DNA from: Mesobacillus jeotgali
GTDB taxonomy: Bacteria; Bacillota; Bacilli; Bacillales; Cytobacillaceae
Assembly: GCF_900166585.1 (NCBI RefSeq)
Contig: NZ_FVZC01000007.1
Location: forward strand, 744,001-808,000
Direction of reading: 5' to 3'
DNA: 64,000 bases
Position numbers and translations under genes: made by a program. Under the pieces are notes generated by a model. The model saw nothing but the letters and a program-made list of their open reading frames with translations, had not been told where the DNA came from and searched no databases. Position 1 is the first letter of the stretch. Every line of letters starts with the position of its first letter. This document shows positions 51,371 through 61,067 of this stretch, piece by piece.

Positions 51371-52729
51371 TTAGGCCATTTCTGGACTTCTCCATGTCCA
51401 GTTGGCCATCTTCTTCAAGTTCAAGGCAGCGAAAGTAAGCATCGCCTGCATCGACAATTTTTTAAGTCCCCTCAGGGTTGTCCAACGCATGCCATGCTTT
51501 TCTTTTGCATCTGCGAATACACGCTCAATGGTTTCTTTGCGCTTCGCATAGATATCTCTTACTTCTGATTTGTGCCTTAAGTGATCGGCTTCTTCCACAT
51601 ATTCTTGCCAGATATGGCGCGTTACCACCTTTTGGTGGTCTTTGCTTTCTGTGCATTGCGCTAAAAATGGACAGGTAGCGCAGATATGTTTAGGGGATTT
51701 ATACTCACGATACCCCTCTTTCGTGGTGGTGGAATACCTTAGGACCTCACCGGCAGGGCACAAATAACAATCGTAGAATTCGTCATATACATACTCATAT
51801 TTACGGAAGAAGCCGTCCTTCGTTCGTGGTCGGGTATAAGGCAAAGCCGGGGTCATTTCGTTTTCTATCAGAAACTTCGTAATCGCTGGAGTTTTATAGG
51901 CTGCGTCGGCCGCAACGGCATTAGGCTTTCCAACTTTCTCTATCACTTGTTCTACCAGTGGCTCAAGGATCAGGCTGTCATGCGTGTTACCAGGTGTCAC
52001 AATTGTCCCCAGGACAAATCCGTTACGATCTGATGCCGCATGGAAAGAGTAGGCAAACTGCTTTGTCCGTTCGTCCTTGACGTAGTACCCACTCTCAGGA
52101 TCGGTCGTACTTTCCTTGATTTCCTTCGTTTCTTCCTTATCGAACTTATCAGGGGGAAAAGGTTTCTTCCCATGGTCTTCCCGATCCAGATTGATCTCTT
52201 CCTGGAGTTTCTCTTGATACGCCCGTGTTTCCTTACGCACTACTTTTTTCTCGAATTTATGTTTATTCGCACTGGCTTTTACGTGGGTTGAATCAATGAA
52301 GACGTGTTCTGCACTAATAAGTTTCTTATCAGCTGCGGTCTTAAGAATTCGATAGAAGATCTGTTCAAACAAATCAGTGTCTTTAAAACGGCGTTCGTAA
52401 TTCTTCCCGAAGGTGGAGAAGTGGGGAACTTTATCATGGAATCCATAACCCAAAAACCAGCGGTAGGCCATGTTCGTTTCTACTTCTACAATGGTCTGGC
52501 GCATGGAACGGATGCCGAATGTATATTGAATGAATGAGAGTTTAATCAGAATAACAGGGTCAATGCTTGGGCGGCCTACTTCCGAATACACATCTTTCAC
52601 CAAGTCATAAATGAAAGAAAAATCTAGGGCAGCTTCCATCTTACGGACTAAATGTTCCTGAGGAACCAGTTGGTCTAAAGCAACCATTTCTAATTGATCT
52701 CGTTGGATTGGATTATTTTTCGAAAGCAT
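51371..52729 (-). CDS. IS1182-family transposase, copy 2
   Basis: 452 residues, about 18 substitutions from copy 1 by eye; the DDE residues (VFIDSTHVKA, AVAADAAYKT, RKETIERVFADAK) are all kept. Start at ATG 52729; the codon three before it is ATA here, so the alternative start seen in copy 1 is not conserved. Intact. Confidence 0.93.
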   Translation of the reverse strand: MLSKNNPIQRDQLEMVALDQLVPQEHLVRKMEAALDFSFIYDLVKDVYSEVGRPSIDPVILIKLSFIQYTFGIRSMRQTIVEVETNMAYRWFLGYGFHDKVPHFSTFGKNYERRFKDTDLFEQIFYRILKTAADKKLISAEHVFIDSTHVKASANKHKFEKKVVRKETRAYQEKLQEEINLDREDHGKKPFPPDKFDKEETKEIKESTTDPESGYYVKDERTKQFAYSFHAASDRNGFVLGTIVTPGNTHDSLILEPLVEQVIEKVGKPNAVAADAAYKTPAITKFLIENEMTPALPYTRPRTKDGFFRKYEYVYDEFYDCYLCPAGEVLRYSTTTKEGYREYKSPKHICATCPFLAQCTESKDHQKVVTRHIWQEYVEEADHLRHKSEVRDIYAKRKETIERVFADAKEKHGMRWTTLRGLKKLSMQAMLTFAALNLKKMANWTWRSPEMA

Positions 52730-52806
52730 CTTTATCACCTCAAGCGTTATATATATCTATTTTAAAATAGACTTATGTATAGTTCCACGTTAATTTTGGA
52801 AGCCCT

Positions 52807-52938
52807 GTTGATTGGAGTGGAAGGCGCGTAGACTCCTGCGGGCTCAGCTGGACAGGTGAGACCCCGCAGACGCCAGCGGCGGTGAGGAGGCTCACCGCCA
52901 GCCCCGCGGAAAGCGAAGCGCCTGGAACGGAAATCAAC
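52807..52938. other. 132-bp GC-rich structured element inside IS copy 2
   Basis: Same length and pairing as 31822-31953: GTTGATT / AATCAAC ends, GGCGC / GCGCC, CTGCGGG / CCCGCAG. Base changes between copies are scattered. Confidence 0.7.
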
Positions 52939-53010
52939 AGCCCACATTCCAGCACCAACCAAAAAAGACTGTAGACAAGCTCGATTTCCATCGAGTTTGT
53001 CTACAGTCTG

Positions 53011-53034
53011 AAATCATGACAACTGTCATGATTT
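53011..53034. repeat. Right direct repeat of IS copy 2
   Basis: Identical to 51248-51271. It includes the stop codon (53026-53028) of the minus-strand SDR gene and is followed by TTGG. Confidence 0.92.
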
Positions 53035-53703
53035 TTTGGATTCTATTACAATCTCGGCTTTTTCTAGATTGTCGATAATGATTTTAGCCACTTCTGACGC
53101 TGACCGGAATCTTGTCGGGTCTGACACATGTTCACTTTCATCCCAGAAAGGAGTGTTCATCCCGCCCATATAGGCTGCGACAAAGCGAATACCTGTACCT
53201 TCATACTCCTTCTGAAGGCTTTCTGTAAAGCCCCTGACCGCAAATTTACTTGAACAGTAGACTGCCTCATTCTTTTTCCCGCGAAGTCCTGCGGTTGATA
53301 CAATATTGAGTATCAGACCTTCATCAATTTGTTCAAAATAGGGAAGGATAGCCTTCGTCATATGGATGGTCCCGAAAACATTCGTCTGGAACATTTCTTC
53401 AATTTCAGTATCAGAGGTTTCGGAGAATGGGCCGAAGTAACCCAGACCGGCATTATTTACAAGACCGTATAGCTCATGCTTTTTACTGAGCAATAAAGCT
53501 TTTTCCTTGATATCCTCAATGTTGCGCAGGTCTAGGGGCATGACCGTGGCACTTCCTCCGGATTGTTCGATCTGCTTTTTGACATCGTTTAGCTTATCTT
53601 CTGTTCTTCCTGTTAAAATCATATGATAATCCTGTTTCGACAGCAGCAGGGAGAGTTCCTTACCCAGACCTGTGCCGGCACCAGTTACAATGATTGCTTT
53701 CAT
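53026..53703 (-). CDS. SDR-family oxidoreductase
   Basis: 225 residues. TGAGTGLGKELS (TGxxxGxG) at 7-18, NNAGLGYFGPF, catalytic Ser in NIVSTAGLRG and YCSSK. Classical short-chain dehydrogenase, substrate unknown. RBS AAGGAGG. The gene sits inside the otherwise conserved recX-yfhH interval, so it may be a lineage insertion. Its stop codon lies inside the IS direct repeat. Confidence 0.85.
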   Translation of the reverse strand: MKAIIVTGAGTGLGKELSLLLSKQDYHMILTGRTEDKLNDVKKQIEQSGGSATVMPLDLRNIEDIKEKALLLSKKHELYGLVNNAGLGYFGPFSETSDTEIEEMFQTNVFGTIHMTKAILPYFEQIDEGLILNIVSTAGLRGKKNEAVYCSSKFAVRGFTESLQKEYEGTGIRFVAAYMGGMNTPFWDESEHVSDPTRFRSASEVAKIIIDNLEKAEIVIESKKS

Positions 53704-53792
53704 GATAGCCTCCTTAAGATAACATGCTATAATTTAGTTATATCTTAAATGCTTGAATGTTAAAAGCGAGAACAATCCAGGAGTGAATAGAT

Positions 53793-54128
53793 ATGGGCAG
53801 AGAAAAACGATACAGCGAGATGAATGAATATGAATTGAATCAGGAAATCGCAGGTCTTAGGGATAAGGCCAGGAAAGCAGAACAAATGGGAATGGGCAGT
53901 GAACTTGCTGTTTACGAGCGGAAAATTGCTATGGCTAAATCCTATATGCTGAACCCAGATGACTTTAAGCCTGGGGAAGTTTATGGCATTGAAGGCGACC
54001 CGGGGTCCTACTTTAAAATTGATTATATGAATGGCGTTTTTGCCTGGGGAGCGCGTCTCAATGGAGATGGAAAGGAAGAGGCACTGCCGATTTCCCTGTT
54101 GTTGGAATTGGAGCAAAACCAGAATTAG
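53793..54128 (+). CDS. yfhH: YfhH family protein
   Basis: 111 residues. MGREKRYSEMNEYELNQEI at the start with helices to residue 50, then a small beta domain (PGEVYGIEGDPGSYFKIDYM). Matches YfhH (DUF1811), which normally follows recX. Function unknown. RBS AGGAGTGA. Confidence 0.88.
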   Translation: MGREKRYSEMNEYELNQEIAGLRDKARKAEQMGMGSELAVYERKIAMAKSYMLNPDDFKPGEVYGIEGDPGSYFKIDYMNGVFAWGARLNGDGKEEALPISLLLELEQNQN

Positions 54129-54190
54129 TTTACATCTGGTTCTGCTCCTGGCTTACTTAAGGAACAACTACACTATGTCATCGGGAGCTT

Positions 54191-54373
54191 TTAGTGATCC
54201 TTAATGACTGCTGAAGTATCATCTTCACGGTGAGATGAAGCATACATGCGCTCCTGCGGATGGGTATTGATGGTACCGTCTGCTCTTGTTGAAGCATACT
54301 CCGCTTTTGCGCGAGGCTCGCCCTCGAGCTTGTTGTTATTCTGATTTGGGAAGTTCGTTACTTTATTTCGCAT
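54191..54373 (-). CDS. sspK: Small acid-soluble spore protein K
   Basis: 60 residues. [20 protein letters not shown] followed by [20 protein letters not shown] is the SspK pattern; the C-terminal tail ([16 protein letters not shown]) is about ten residues longer than the B. subtilis protein. A minor spore core protein. ATG 54373 has CGGAGGG upstream. Divergent from yfhJ. Confidence 0.9.
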   Translation of the reverse strand: MRNKVTNFPNQNNNKLEGEPRAKAEYASTRADGTINTHPQERMYASSHREDDTSAVIKDH

Positions 54374-54491
54374 AATGCCCTCCGTGACGGGTGAAATTAC
54401 GTGTAATGCCAAAATGGCTGCACGCATTCATAGTATTCGAGTAATGATAGGCATTCATAACAACATTAAATATTGGCAAAGGGTGATCAAG

Positions 54492-54746
54492 ATGCAGGAA
54501 ACTCACGAAAAGCTAGCCAGCTTGCTGCAGGAAAAAAACAGCGGCATCACTTATGAACAGGCCTTGAGGTGGGTAGAGCTTTTATGGAGCGACTTCGAAG
54601 CAACCTATGCAAAAGCCGGCCATAAATATATGGGCAGCGAAATGACCGAAAAGGTCGTCCGCCAGTGGGTTGAGAATTATGGCGGCCAGCTGCACGAATT
54701 CGTTGCCAGAAATCCAAAGTATAAGCATTTATTGGATGAAGAGTAA
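54492..54746 (+). CDS. yfhJ: YfhJ family protein
   Basis: 84 residues from MQETHEKLASLLQEK; contains ITYEQALRWVELLWSDFEAT, typical of YfhJ. All-helical, function unknown. ATG 54492 with AAGGGTGA upstream; the open frame before it has no start signal. Confidence 0.85.
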   Translation: MQETHEKLASLLQEKNSGITYEQALRWVELLWSDFEATYAKAGHKYMGSEMTEKVVRQWVENYGGQLHEFVARNPKYKHLLDEE

Positions 54747-54760
54747 CTCGTTTATTTGAA

Positions 54761-54788
54761 TCCCCCGTTTTCACGGGGTTTTTGTTTT
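54761..54788 (+). terminator. Terminator of yfhJ
   Basis: CCCCGT-TTTC-ACGGGG followed by TTTTTGTTTTTT. Confidence 0.88.
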
Positions 54789-54877
54789 TTGTCTAGGTGA
54801 ACGTTTAGCTTAAATGGTTTAGGTATGCACTTTAGATTTGCAGAAATTTACCGACTAGATGGGAAATCTCAATAACC

Positions 54878-55249
54878 GGTCACATAAATAAAAATTTCTC
54901 ACCGACAGAGAAGATGAAAAAAGGAGATCGGTCACATGAATAACACATATGTGACCGAAGAGAAGAGGAAACGCGAAGATCGGTCACATAAATAACAAAT
55001 ATGTGCCCGAAGAGAAGGAAAAATGCAGAGATGGGTCACATAAATAACAAATAAGTGCCCGATGAGAAGGGGAAACGCGTAGGTGGGTCACATAAATAAC
55101 AAATATGTGCCCGAAGAATAGGGGAAACGCGTAGATGGGTCACATAAAGAACAAATATGTGCCCGAAGAGAAGGGAAAACGCGTAGATGGGTCACATAAA
55201 GAACAAATATGTTACCGAAGTGAAGGGAATACCTGAAAACCGGCCACTT
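54878..55249. repeat. 52-bp tandem repeat array (about 7 units)
   Basis: GGTCACAT begins at 54878, 54930, 54982, 55034, 55086, 55138 and 55190, with GGCCACTT at 55242: an exact 52-bp period. Each unit can pair GGTCACAT with ATGTGACC/ATGTGCCC across about 11 nt. No unique spacers, so not CRISPR. Lies between yfhJ and convergent yfhP. Confidence 0.92.
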
Positions 55250-55377
55250 AACCTGCAGCAATCCCGAACAAATATTCACTTTCCCAAATCGTGACCCCAT
55301 ACCCATACCATGGCTCAGACAAAGTATCCTCCTACCAGTGATCCTTCCAATTTAACGCCCTGCCCACATTCCAACAA

Positions 55378-55406
55378 AAAAACCGGGTAAAAAACACACC
55401 CGGTTT
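55378..55406 (-). terminator. Terminator of yfhP
   Basis: AAACCGGGT / ACCCGGTTT around a 9-nt loop; the arm overlaps the yfhP stop codon, with an A-run upstream giving T-run on the minus strand. Confidence 0.82.
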
Positions 55407-56391
55407 ATCCTTCTCCAGGAAGGAATTCTAATTTCTTTCGTAATTTTTCCTCACTGTAAATCCAGCCTGTATAAGAGCTGAGGATTTGCAGGTCCTTGCT
55501 CAGGTTCACTACGGCAACAAAAGGGTAGTGTCCATTGCTGCGATAGCGTAAATCAATGAACCTGACTTCGTAAAAATCATCATATTCGTCACATTCCCAA
55601 CGGTAGACTGGTGAGAAGGATAGGAAAGCTGAAAGGTTTTTATCCTTCTTGGCCGCTTCAAGCACGGGAGTTTCTGGGACCGGGACACGGTTGAACTGAT
55701 CCAGGATCCGTACATGGCGTTTATGACCACGTCCGACGAAGAACTGATGCTTGTTCATGACTGCAATACGCCAATGGTTGAATCGCATTGTCGGAGCAAT
55801 AATAATTTCCGTAGCATCAGGAACAATGTTCTCAACCGCACATCTAATCCGATGCTTGACGATAAAACGGTAAATATAGTAGAGCACGAGGATTCCATAA
55901 ATGGTTAAAAATGTATACCCTGGGTGTGCTCCAAATGCCCAGAGGAACAAACCAACGACATGAAGCGCAAATATAATTGGGTCAAATGTGTTGATGACTC
56001 CCAATGCGACCCATTTCGACGAAAACGGCCTTAGTGCCTGGGTTCCATAGGCATTAAAAATGTCGACAAAAACATGAAGGAAAACAGCAATGAATGTCCA
56101 AATCCATAAGTGCAGCAAATTTGCTTCCGGATAAAAAAGGTAAATTGCTCCGGAAATCAATAGCGGCCACAGGAGGACAGCTGGAATAGAATGTGTGATT
56201 CCTCGATGGTTACGTATATAAACTGCATTATTCCTAAGTTTTAAAACAGTATCTATATCCGGGATTTGTGATCCGACGAGTGTAGCAATCAGTACGCTGC
56301 TGGCAGTGATGCTGCTTTCGCTGACTACTGGATCAAGCGTCGCCAACCCGCCAAGAGCGAATCCCATTACAACATGGGTACCTGTATCCAT
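55405..56391 (-). CDS. yfhP: YfhP, membrane-bound metal-dependent hydrolase (YdjM/DUF457 type)
   Basis: 328 residues. MDTGTHVVMGFALGGLATLD, IPDIDTVLKLRNN, YIRNHRGITHSIP and FLHVFVDIFNAYGT carry the His/Asp residues of this family, with membrane segments in 1-190 and a soluble C-terminus. In B. subtilis YfhP represses the neighbouring yfhQ region in some accounts, which I hold loosely. RBS GAGGAGG. Confidence 0.85.
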   Translation of the reverse strand: MDTGTHVVMGFALGGLATLDPVVSESSITASSVLIATLVGSQIPDIDTVLKLRNNAVYIRNHRGITHSIPAVLLWPLLISGAIYLFYPEANLLHLWIWTFIAVFLHVFVDIFNAYGTQALRPFSSKWVALGVINTFDPIIFALHVVGLFLWAFGAHPGYTFLTIYGILVLYYIYRFIVKHRIRCAVENIVPDATEIIIAPTMRFNHWRIAVMNKHQFFVGRGHKRHVRILDQFNRVPVPETPVLEAAKKDKNLSAFLSFSPVYRWECDEYDDFYEVRFIDLRYRSNGHYPFVAVVNLSKDLQILSSYTGWIYSEEKLRKKLEFLPGEG

Positions 56392-56529
56392 GGAAACGCC
56401 TCCTCTTTCAAATTTTTTTTGTTACCAAGTTCATGGCAGGTAAAAGTTCTTGTCACAATGCAAATAATCGTTTACTTTTAAAGGGCTGTACTATTCAGTC
56501 CCATTGAAAGTTCATAGGGAGCTGATTAA

Positions 56530-56826
56530 ATGATCCAGATGATTATCCAATATGAAGTAAAACAAAATCTGCTTGGCCAATACGTTCAGGCAATTAATCG
56601 AATTTCAGAGATGCTTCCTGATTTTGAAGCTTATATGTTTTCATGCAGCCGGTCGGATGAGCGAAATATATTCATTGAATCATTCTTTGTACCGACTGAA
56701 GCTCATTACCATGCATTGAAAAAAATGCGTCTTTCCCGGAAGCATTCAGTATTCGGAATGCTTGAGGACTGCGTTCCGGGAGGACTCGAACGAATTGGCT
56801 TTATGGCGATCAAGCAGAAGCGTTAA
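56530..56826 (+). CDS. Conserved hypothetical protein (98 aa)
   Basis: Not recognised. Begins MIQMIIQYEVKQNLLGQYVQ and the alternation of strand-helix-strand (IIQYEV; IFIESFFVP; GFMAIKQ) suggests a dimeric ferredoxin-like (ABM-type) fold. AGGGAG 9 nt before ATG. Lies 48 nt upstream of mutY and may be cotranscribed. Confidence 0.7.
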   Translation: MIQMIIQYEVKQNLLGQYVQAINRISEMLPDFEAYMFSCSRSDERNIFIESFFVPTEAHYHALKKMRLSRKHSVFGMLEDCVPGGLERIGFMAIKQKR

Positions 56827-56874
56827 TATTATATTCCCAAATTTCCGGAAAGTTTAACACCTGGAGGAACAAAA

Positions 56875-57981
56875 GTGGCAACTGACATCAAGAAATGTGT
56901 AGATAAAATGGATATAAAATCCTTTCAGGATGACTTAATAGGATGGTTTGTTAATGAGCAGCGAGAACTGCCATGGAGAAAGGATCAAGATCCTTATAAA
57001 GTGTGGGTATCAGAAATCATGCTTCAACAAACTAGAGTAGATACTGTCATCCCTTATTTTAATCGGTTTTTGGAGAAATTTCCAACGATAGAGGCGCTTG
57101 CGTCTGCCGATGAAGAAAAGGTCTTAAAAGCCTGGGAAGGTCTTGGTTATTATTCCCGTGTCCGCAACTTACAATCCGCTGTCAGGGAAGTGCATCAGAA
57201 TTACGGAGGCGTTGTACCTGATTCACCAGAAGGTATCTCCTCCTTAAAAGGGGTTGGCCCATACACCGCTGGGGCCATTCTCAGTATCGCTTACGGAAAG
57301 CCTGAGCCCGCAGTCGACGGAAATGTCATGAGGGTTTTATCCAGGATATTGCTGATCTGGGATGACATTGCCAGACCTGCTTCACGTAAAATATTTGAAG
57401 CTGCTGTCAGGGAAGTTATCTCGCATGAAAACCCATCCTATTTTAATCAGGCCTTAATGGAGCTGGGAGCCCTCATTTGTACACCAACGTCACCTTCATG
57501 CCTTCTCTGCCCGGTCAGGGATCATTGCGAGGCTTTCCATGAAGGAGTACAAACTGAACTTCCGGTAAAAACAAAAAAGAAAAAGCAAAAAAACGTCCTG
57601 CTTGCGGCTGGTATTTTTAAAGATAGCCAGGGCAAAATCCTGATACGGAAAAGGCCAGAAACTGGTTTGCTGGCAAACTTATGGGAGTTCCCGACTGTTG
57701 AATTAAACCTGGAATTCCAAAGGCAGCGAGAGCAGCTGGGGGAACATTTCGAGGAACTTTATGGCTCGTTTCCAAAGATAAATGATTCTTTAGGCGAAAT
57801 TGAACATGTTTTTTCACATCTTAAATGGAATATTCATGTATTCAGCGGAAGTTTTCAAGATGATATCCCGCAAACCCCGCATTTAAAACTTGTTACCGAA
57901 GACGAGATCCAGGAGTTTGCCTTTCCAGTACCTTATCAAAAAATGCTGAAACAGTATATCGAGTTTAAAAAGGCTGACTAA
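56875..57981 (+). CDS. mutY: A/G-specific adenine glycosylase
   Basis: 368 residues. [20 protein letters not shown] with the catalytic Glu, helix-hairpin-helix [12 protein letters not shown] and catalytic Asp in [13 protein letters not shown], then the [4Fe-4S] loop C-x6-C-x2-C-x5-C ([17 protein letters not shown]). C-terminal MutT-like 8-oxoG recognition domain with FSHLKW. Removes adenine opposite 8-oxoguanine. GTG start with TGGAGG 8 nt upstream. Confidence 0.95.
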   Translation: MATDIKKCVDKMDIKSFQDDLIGWFVNEQRELPWRKDQDPYKVWVSEIMLQQTRVDTVIPYFNRFLEKFPTIEALASADEEKVLKAWEGLGYYSRVRNLQSAVREVHQNYGGVVPDSPEGISSLKGVGPYTAGAILSIAYGKPEPAVDGNVMRVLSRILLIWDDIARPASRKIFEAAVREVISHENPSYFNQALMELGALICTPTSPSCLLCPVRDHCEAFHEGVQTELPVKTKKKKQKNVLLAAGIFKDSQGKILIRKRPETGLLANLWEFPTVELNLEFQRQREQLGEHFEELYGSFPKINDSLGEIEHVFSHLKWNIHVFSGSFQDDIPQTPHLKLVTEDEIQEFAFPVPYQKMLKQYIEFKKAD

Positions 57982-58004
57982 CCGCTCTGGTTTGTCAGCC
58001 TTCT
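57968..58004. terminator. Bidirectional terminator mutY / yfhS
   Basis: AAGGCTGAC / GTCAGCCTT with a 15-nt loop; the arm includes the end of mutY. Confidence 0.8.
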
Positions 58005-58007
58005 AAT

Positions 58008-58232
58008 TTAATCGTAGCTGACTTTTGTACCATGGGTGTAATCGGCTTCGCCACGTCCCAGGCCGCCCCTGCGCTCTATTTCTTCAACAATTTCCCTGTG
58101 GATCGTCTGTCCCTCAGCATTTAAATATGGTACCATCTGCTGCAAAGAGTGATGGAAAAAGGCAAGCTCACTGTCTTTCCAATCGGTCTTTGACATCATT
58201 GAAAGTTCAGTCATATCACGGCCAACGTACAT
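58008..58232 (-). CDS. yfhS: YfhS family protein
   Basis: 74 residues: MYVGRDMTELSMMSKTDW, FFHHSLQQMVPYLNAEGQ, RGGLGRGEADYTHGTKVSYD. Length, sequence and place between mutY and fabL match YfhS. Function unknown, possibly sporulation linked. AAAGGATG before ATG. Confidence 0.82.
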   Translation of the reverse strand: MYVGRDMTELSMMSKTDWKDSELAFFHHSLQQMVPYLNAEGQTIHREIVEEIERRGGLGRGEADYTHGTKVSYD

Positions 58233-59299
<1,067 letters not shown>

Positions 59300-59388
59300 A
59301 AACAAAATTTTAGATATTGATTGGTAAAAATTAGTCGGATATTACACCCCGCGGATGGTTAATCTATATTTCGTGGAGGTGATAAACA

Positions 59389-59664
59389 ATGGCAAAACAA
59401 CCTAACCAAACTCAAGCTGGAACTAACATTCAAGAAGTTCGTCAGCAAAACGCTCAATCTGCTGGACGCCAAGGTCAATTTGGTACTGAATTTGCTAGCG
59501 AAACTAACGCTGCAGAAGTACGCCAGCAAAACGCTCAAGCAGCTCGTGGCGGACAAGGCCAATTCGGTACTGAATTCGCAAGCGAAACTAACGCTCAAGA
59601 AGTACGCCAGCAAAACCAGCAAGCTGAAGCTCGCAAAAGCCAAAACTCTGGTCAACAGCGTTAA
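59389..59664 (+). CDS. sspE: Gamma-type small acid-soluble spore protein
   Basis: 91 residues, Gln/Asn/Ala-rich, with three imperfect repeats built on EVRQQNAQ...GQFGTEFASETNA, the gamma-SASP design. GPR cleavage motif EFASE appears twice. Serves as an amino-acid store in spores and does not bind DNA. GGAGGTGAT before ATG. Expected sigma-G control. Confidence 0.95.
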   Translation: MAKQPNQTQAGTNIQEVRQQNAQSAGRQGQFGTEFASETNAAEVRQQNAQAARGGQGQFGTEFASETNAQEVRQQNQQAEARKSQNSGQQR

Positions 59665-59677
59665 TATCACCTAAATG

Positions 59678-59706
59678 AAAGGCACTCTATTCCAGAGTGC
59701 CTTTTC
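59678..59706 (+). terminator. Terminator of sspE
   Basis: AAAGGCACTC / GAGTGCCTTT then TT; 7-nt loop. Confidence 0.88.
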
Positions 59707-59955
59707 CATTGTAATTGAAACCTGCGTTGCTGTTTCAAAAAGAAGCTGGAGGCCCTGTCTAGCCCAATGCCCGTCCTAGTTAGATACCTTTATTACTTGT
59801 ACACCCAACTAAATAACACTTCATCCAATTTATACATGGAATTAATAACATTCCATTCGACAAAGGTTCCGATTCCTCTACATAACTAGTCAAAGGAATT
59901 TAAAAGCCGCCCAAGAATACAAATAGGAGATAAATTTTACAGGCGGTGGATAAGC

Positions 59956-60210
59956 ATGGATAAATTTAACGAATTGGTATCTACTCAAATGCAAACAATG
60001 GAAAAGCTTCTGTATTTGCAATCTGAACTGGAAAGGTGTCAGGAAATCGAAAAACAGCTGGATGCCCTGAAGCAAAGTGCAGAGTTAGAGGAGCTTCGCT
60101 TGGAAATTGATCGTAAAAAGCTTGATCTGCAGGAAATTCACCGGATGTTTGAAAAACAGACGGAGGAAGTAATCCATACTTACCAGCAGCTAGCTGTAAC
60201 TATTCGCTAA
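59956..60210 (+). CDS. ygaB: YgaB family coiled-coil protein
   Basis: 84 residues, almost entirely a heptad coiled coil (LYLQSELERCQEIEKQLDAL...ELEELRLEIDRKKLDLQEI). Matches YgaB by size and position after sspE. Function unknown. Ribosome site GGCGGTGG. The 290-bp gap before it shows no other gene. Confidence 0.85.
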   Translation: MDKFNELVSTQMQTMEKLLYLQSELERCQEIEKQLDALKQSAELEELRLEIDRKKLDLQEIHRMFEKQTEEVIHTYQQLAVTIR

Positions 60211-60263
60211 TAACAGTTAATGTAAGGATAAAAAATGAATTTTTATAAAAATTTAAGCAATTT

Positions 60264-60300
60264 TAAAGGGCGATCGAGGAAATCGATGGCTCTTTTGTTT
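60264..60300 (+). terminator. Terminator of ygaB
   Basis: AAAGGGCGATCGA / TCGATGGCTCTTT (one mismatch, one G-T) then TTGTTTT. Confidence 0.7.
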
Positions 60301-60437
60301 TAAATTCTCATGTTAACCGTTATAATAATAAAAAATAGGAATCGTTCTTTGTTGCCTTTTGTCGTTTTGAAGAACTGAGATAAATATACATTTATAGGTT
60401 GCAAAGTTTCCGGGAAAGGAAAGTAGGGGAGAAGAAC

Positions 60438-60968
60438 ATGGGCGTACCCACAGAAGGTGAACCGATCCAAATCCATAGTTATAAGCATAATGGGCACATC
60501 CATCGAGTCTGGGAAGAAACTACCGTCTTAAAGGGCACACAGAATCTGGTAATTGGCGGAAACGATCGGACTGTCGTGACTGAATCAGACGGCAGGACTT
60601 GGATTACGAGAGAGCCTGCGATCTGTTACTTCCACTCTCAGCTGTGGTTCAACGTTATAGGCATGATCCGGGAAGATGGCGTATATTATTACTGCAATAT
60701 TAGTTCTCCATTTATTTTTGACGGAGAAGCACTGAAATATATTGACTACGATCTCGACATAAAAGTTTTTCCAGATATGACGTTTAATCTACTCGATGAA
60801 GATGAATATGAACGCCACCGCAAGGAAATGCAGTACCCTGATGTGATTGACAAGATTTTAAAATACAATGTTGAAAAGCTTAAACGCTGGATCAGGCAAA
60901 GGAAAGGTCCGTTTGCACCTGATTTTATCGACATTTATTATGAGCGGTATTTAACCTATCGCCGCTGA
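60438..60968 (+). CDS. ntdP: Nucleoside tri-/diphosphatase (DUF402, Ntdp/YgaC)
   Basis: 176 residues, the usual length. [19 protein letters not shown] at the start, [28 protein letters not shown], and acidic [14 protein letters not shown] with metal-binding Asp/Glu. Hydrolyses nucleoside tri- and diphosphates with Mg2+/Mn2+. ATG 60438 has AGGGGAG 6 nt upstream. Confidence 0.9.
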   Translation: MGVPTEGEPIQIHSYKHNGHIHRVWEETTVLKGTQNLVIGGNDRTVVTESDGRTWITREPAICYFHSQLWFNVIGMIREDGVYYYCNISSPFIFDGEALKYIDYDLDIKVFPDMTFNLLDEDEYERHRKEMQYPDVIDKILKYNVEKLKRWIRQRKGPFAPDFIDIYYERYLTYRR

Positions 60969-60993
60969 CCATACAGGGTAGACAAGTTTCAGC

Positions 60994-61021
60994 CTGTTGA
61001 TTTGAATCAACAGGTTTTTGT
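60994..61021 (+). terminator. Terminator of ygaC
   Basis: CCTGTTGATT-TG-AATCAACAGG followed by TTTTTGTTT. Confidence 0.85.
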
Positions 61022-61067
61022 TTCGTGCAGATAGAAAGCAAGGAGCTCCATAAGGGGGAACTTTACA

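Larger units (their letters stand above)
51272..53010 (-). mobile_element. IS1182-family insertion sequence, copy 2 (1739 bp)
   Basis: Same structure as copy 1: left end CAGTTTGTCGACAAA, right end ...GTCTACAGTCTG, a transposase hairpin at 51285-51320 with 16-bp perfect arms, intact transposase, and the 132-bp GC-rich element. Flanked by 24-bp direct repeats that form a hairpin. Neither recX nor the SDR gene is broken. Confidence 0.93.

Noticed and set aside
54400..54450. Sigma-G promoter for sspK (TGAATG ... AATACTA on the minus strand)
   Set aside because: Both boxes are similar to consensus but the spacer is only about 14 bp, too short for the usual 17-18.
54878..55249. CRISPR array
   Set aside because: The whole 52-bp unit repeats with gradual divergence; there are no unique spacers, no cas genes and the repeat unit is contiguous.
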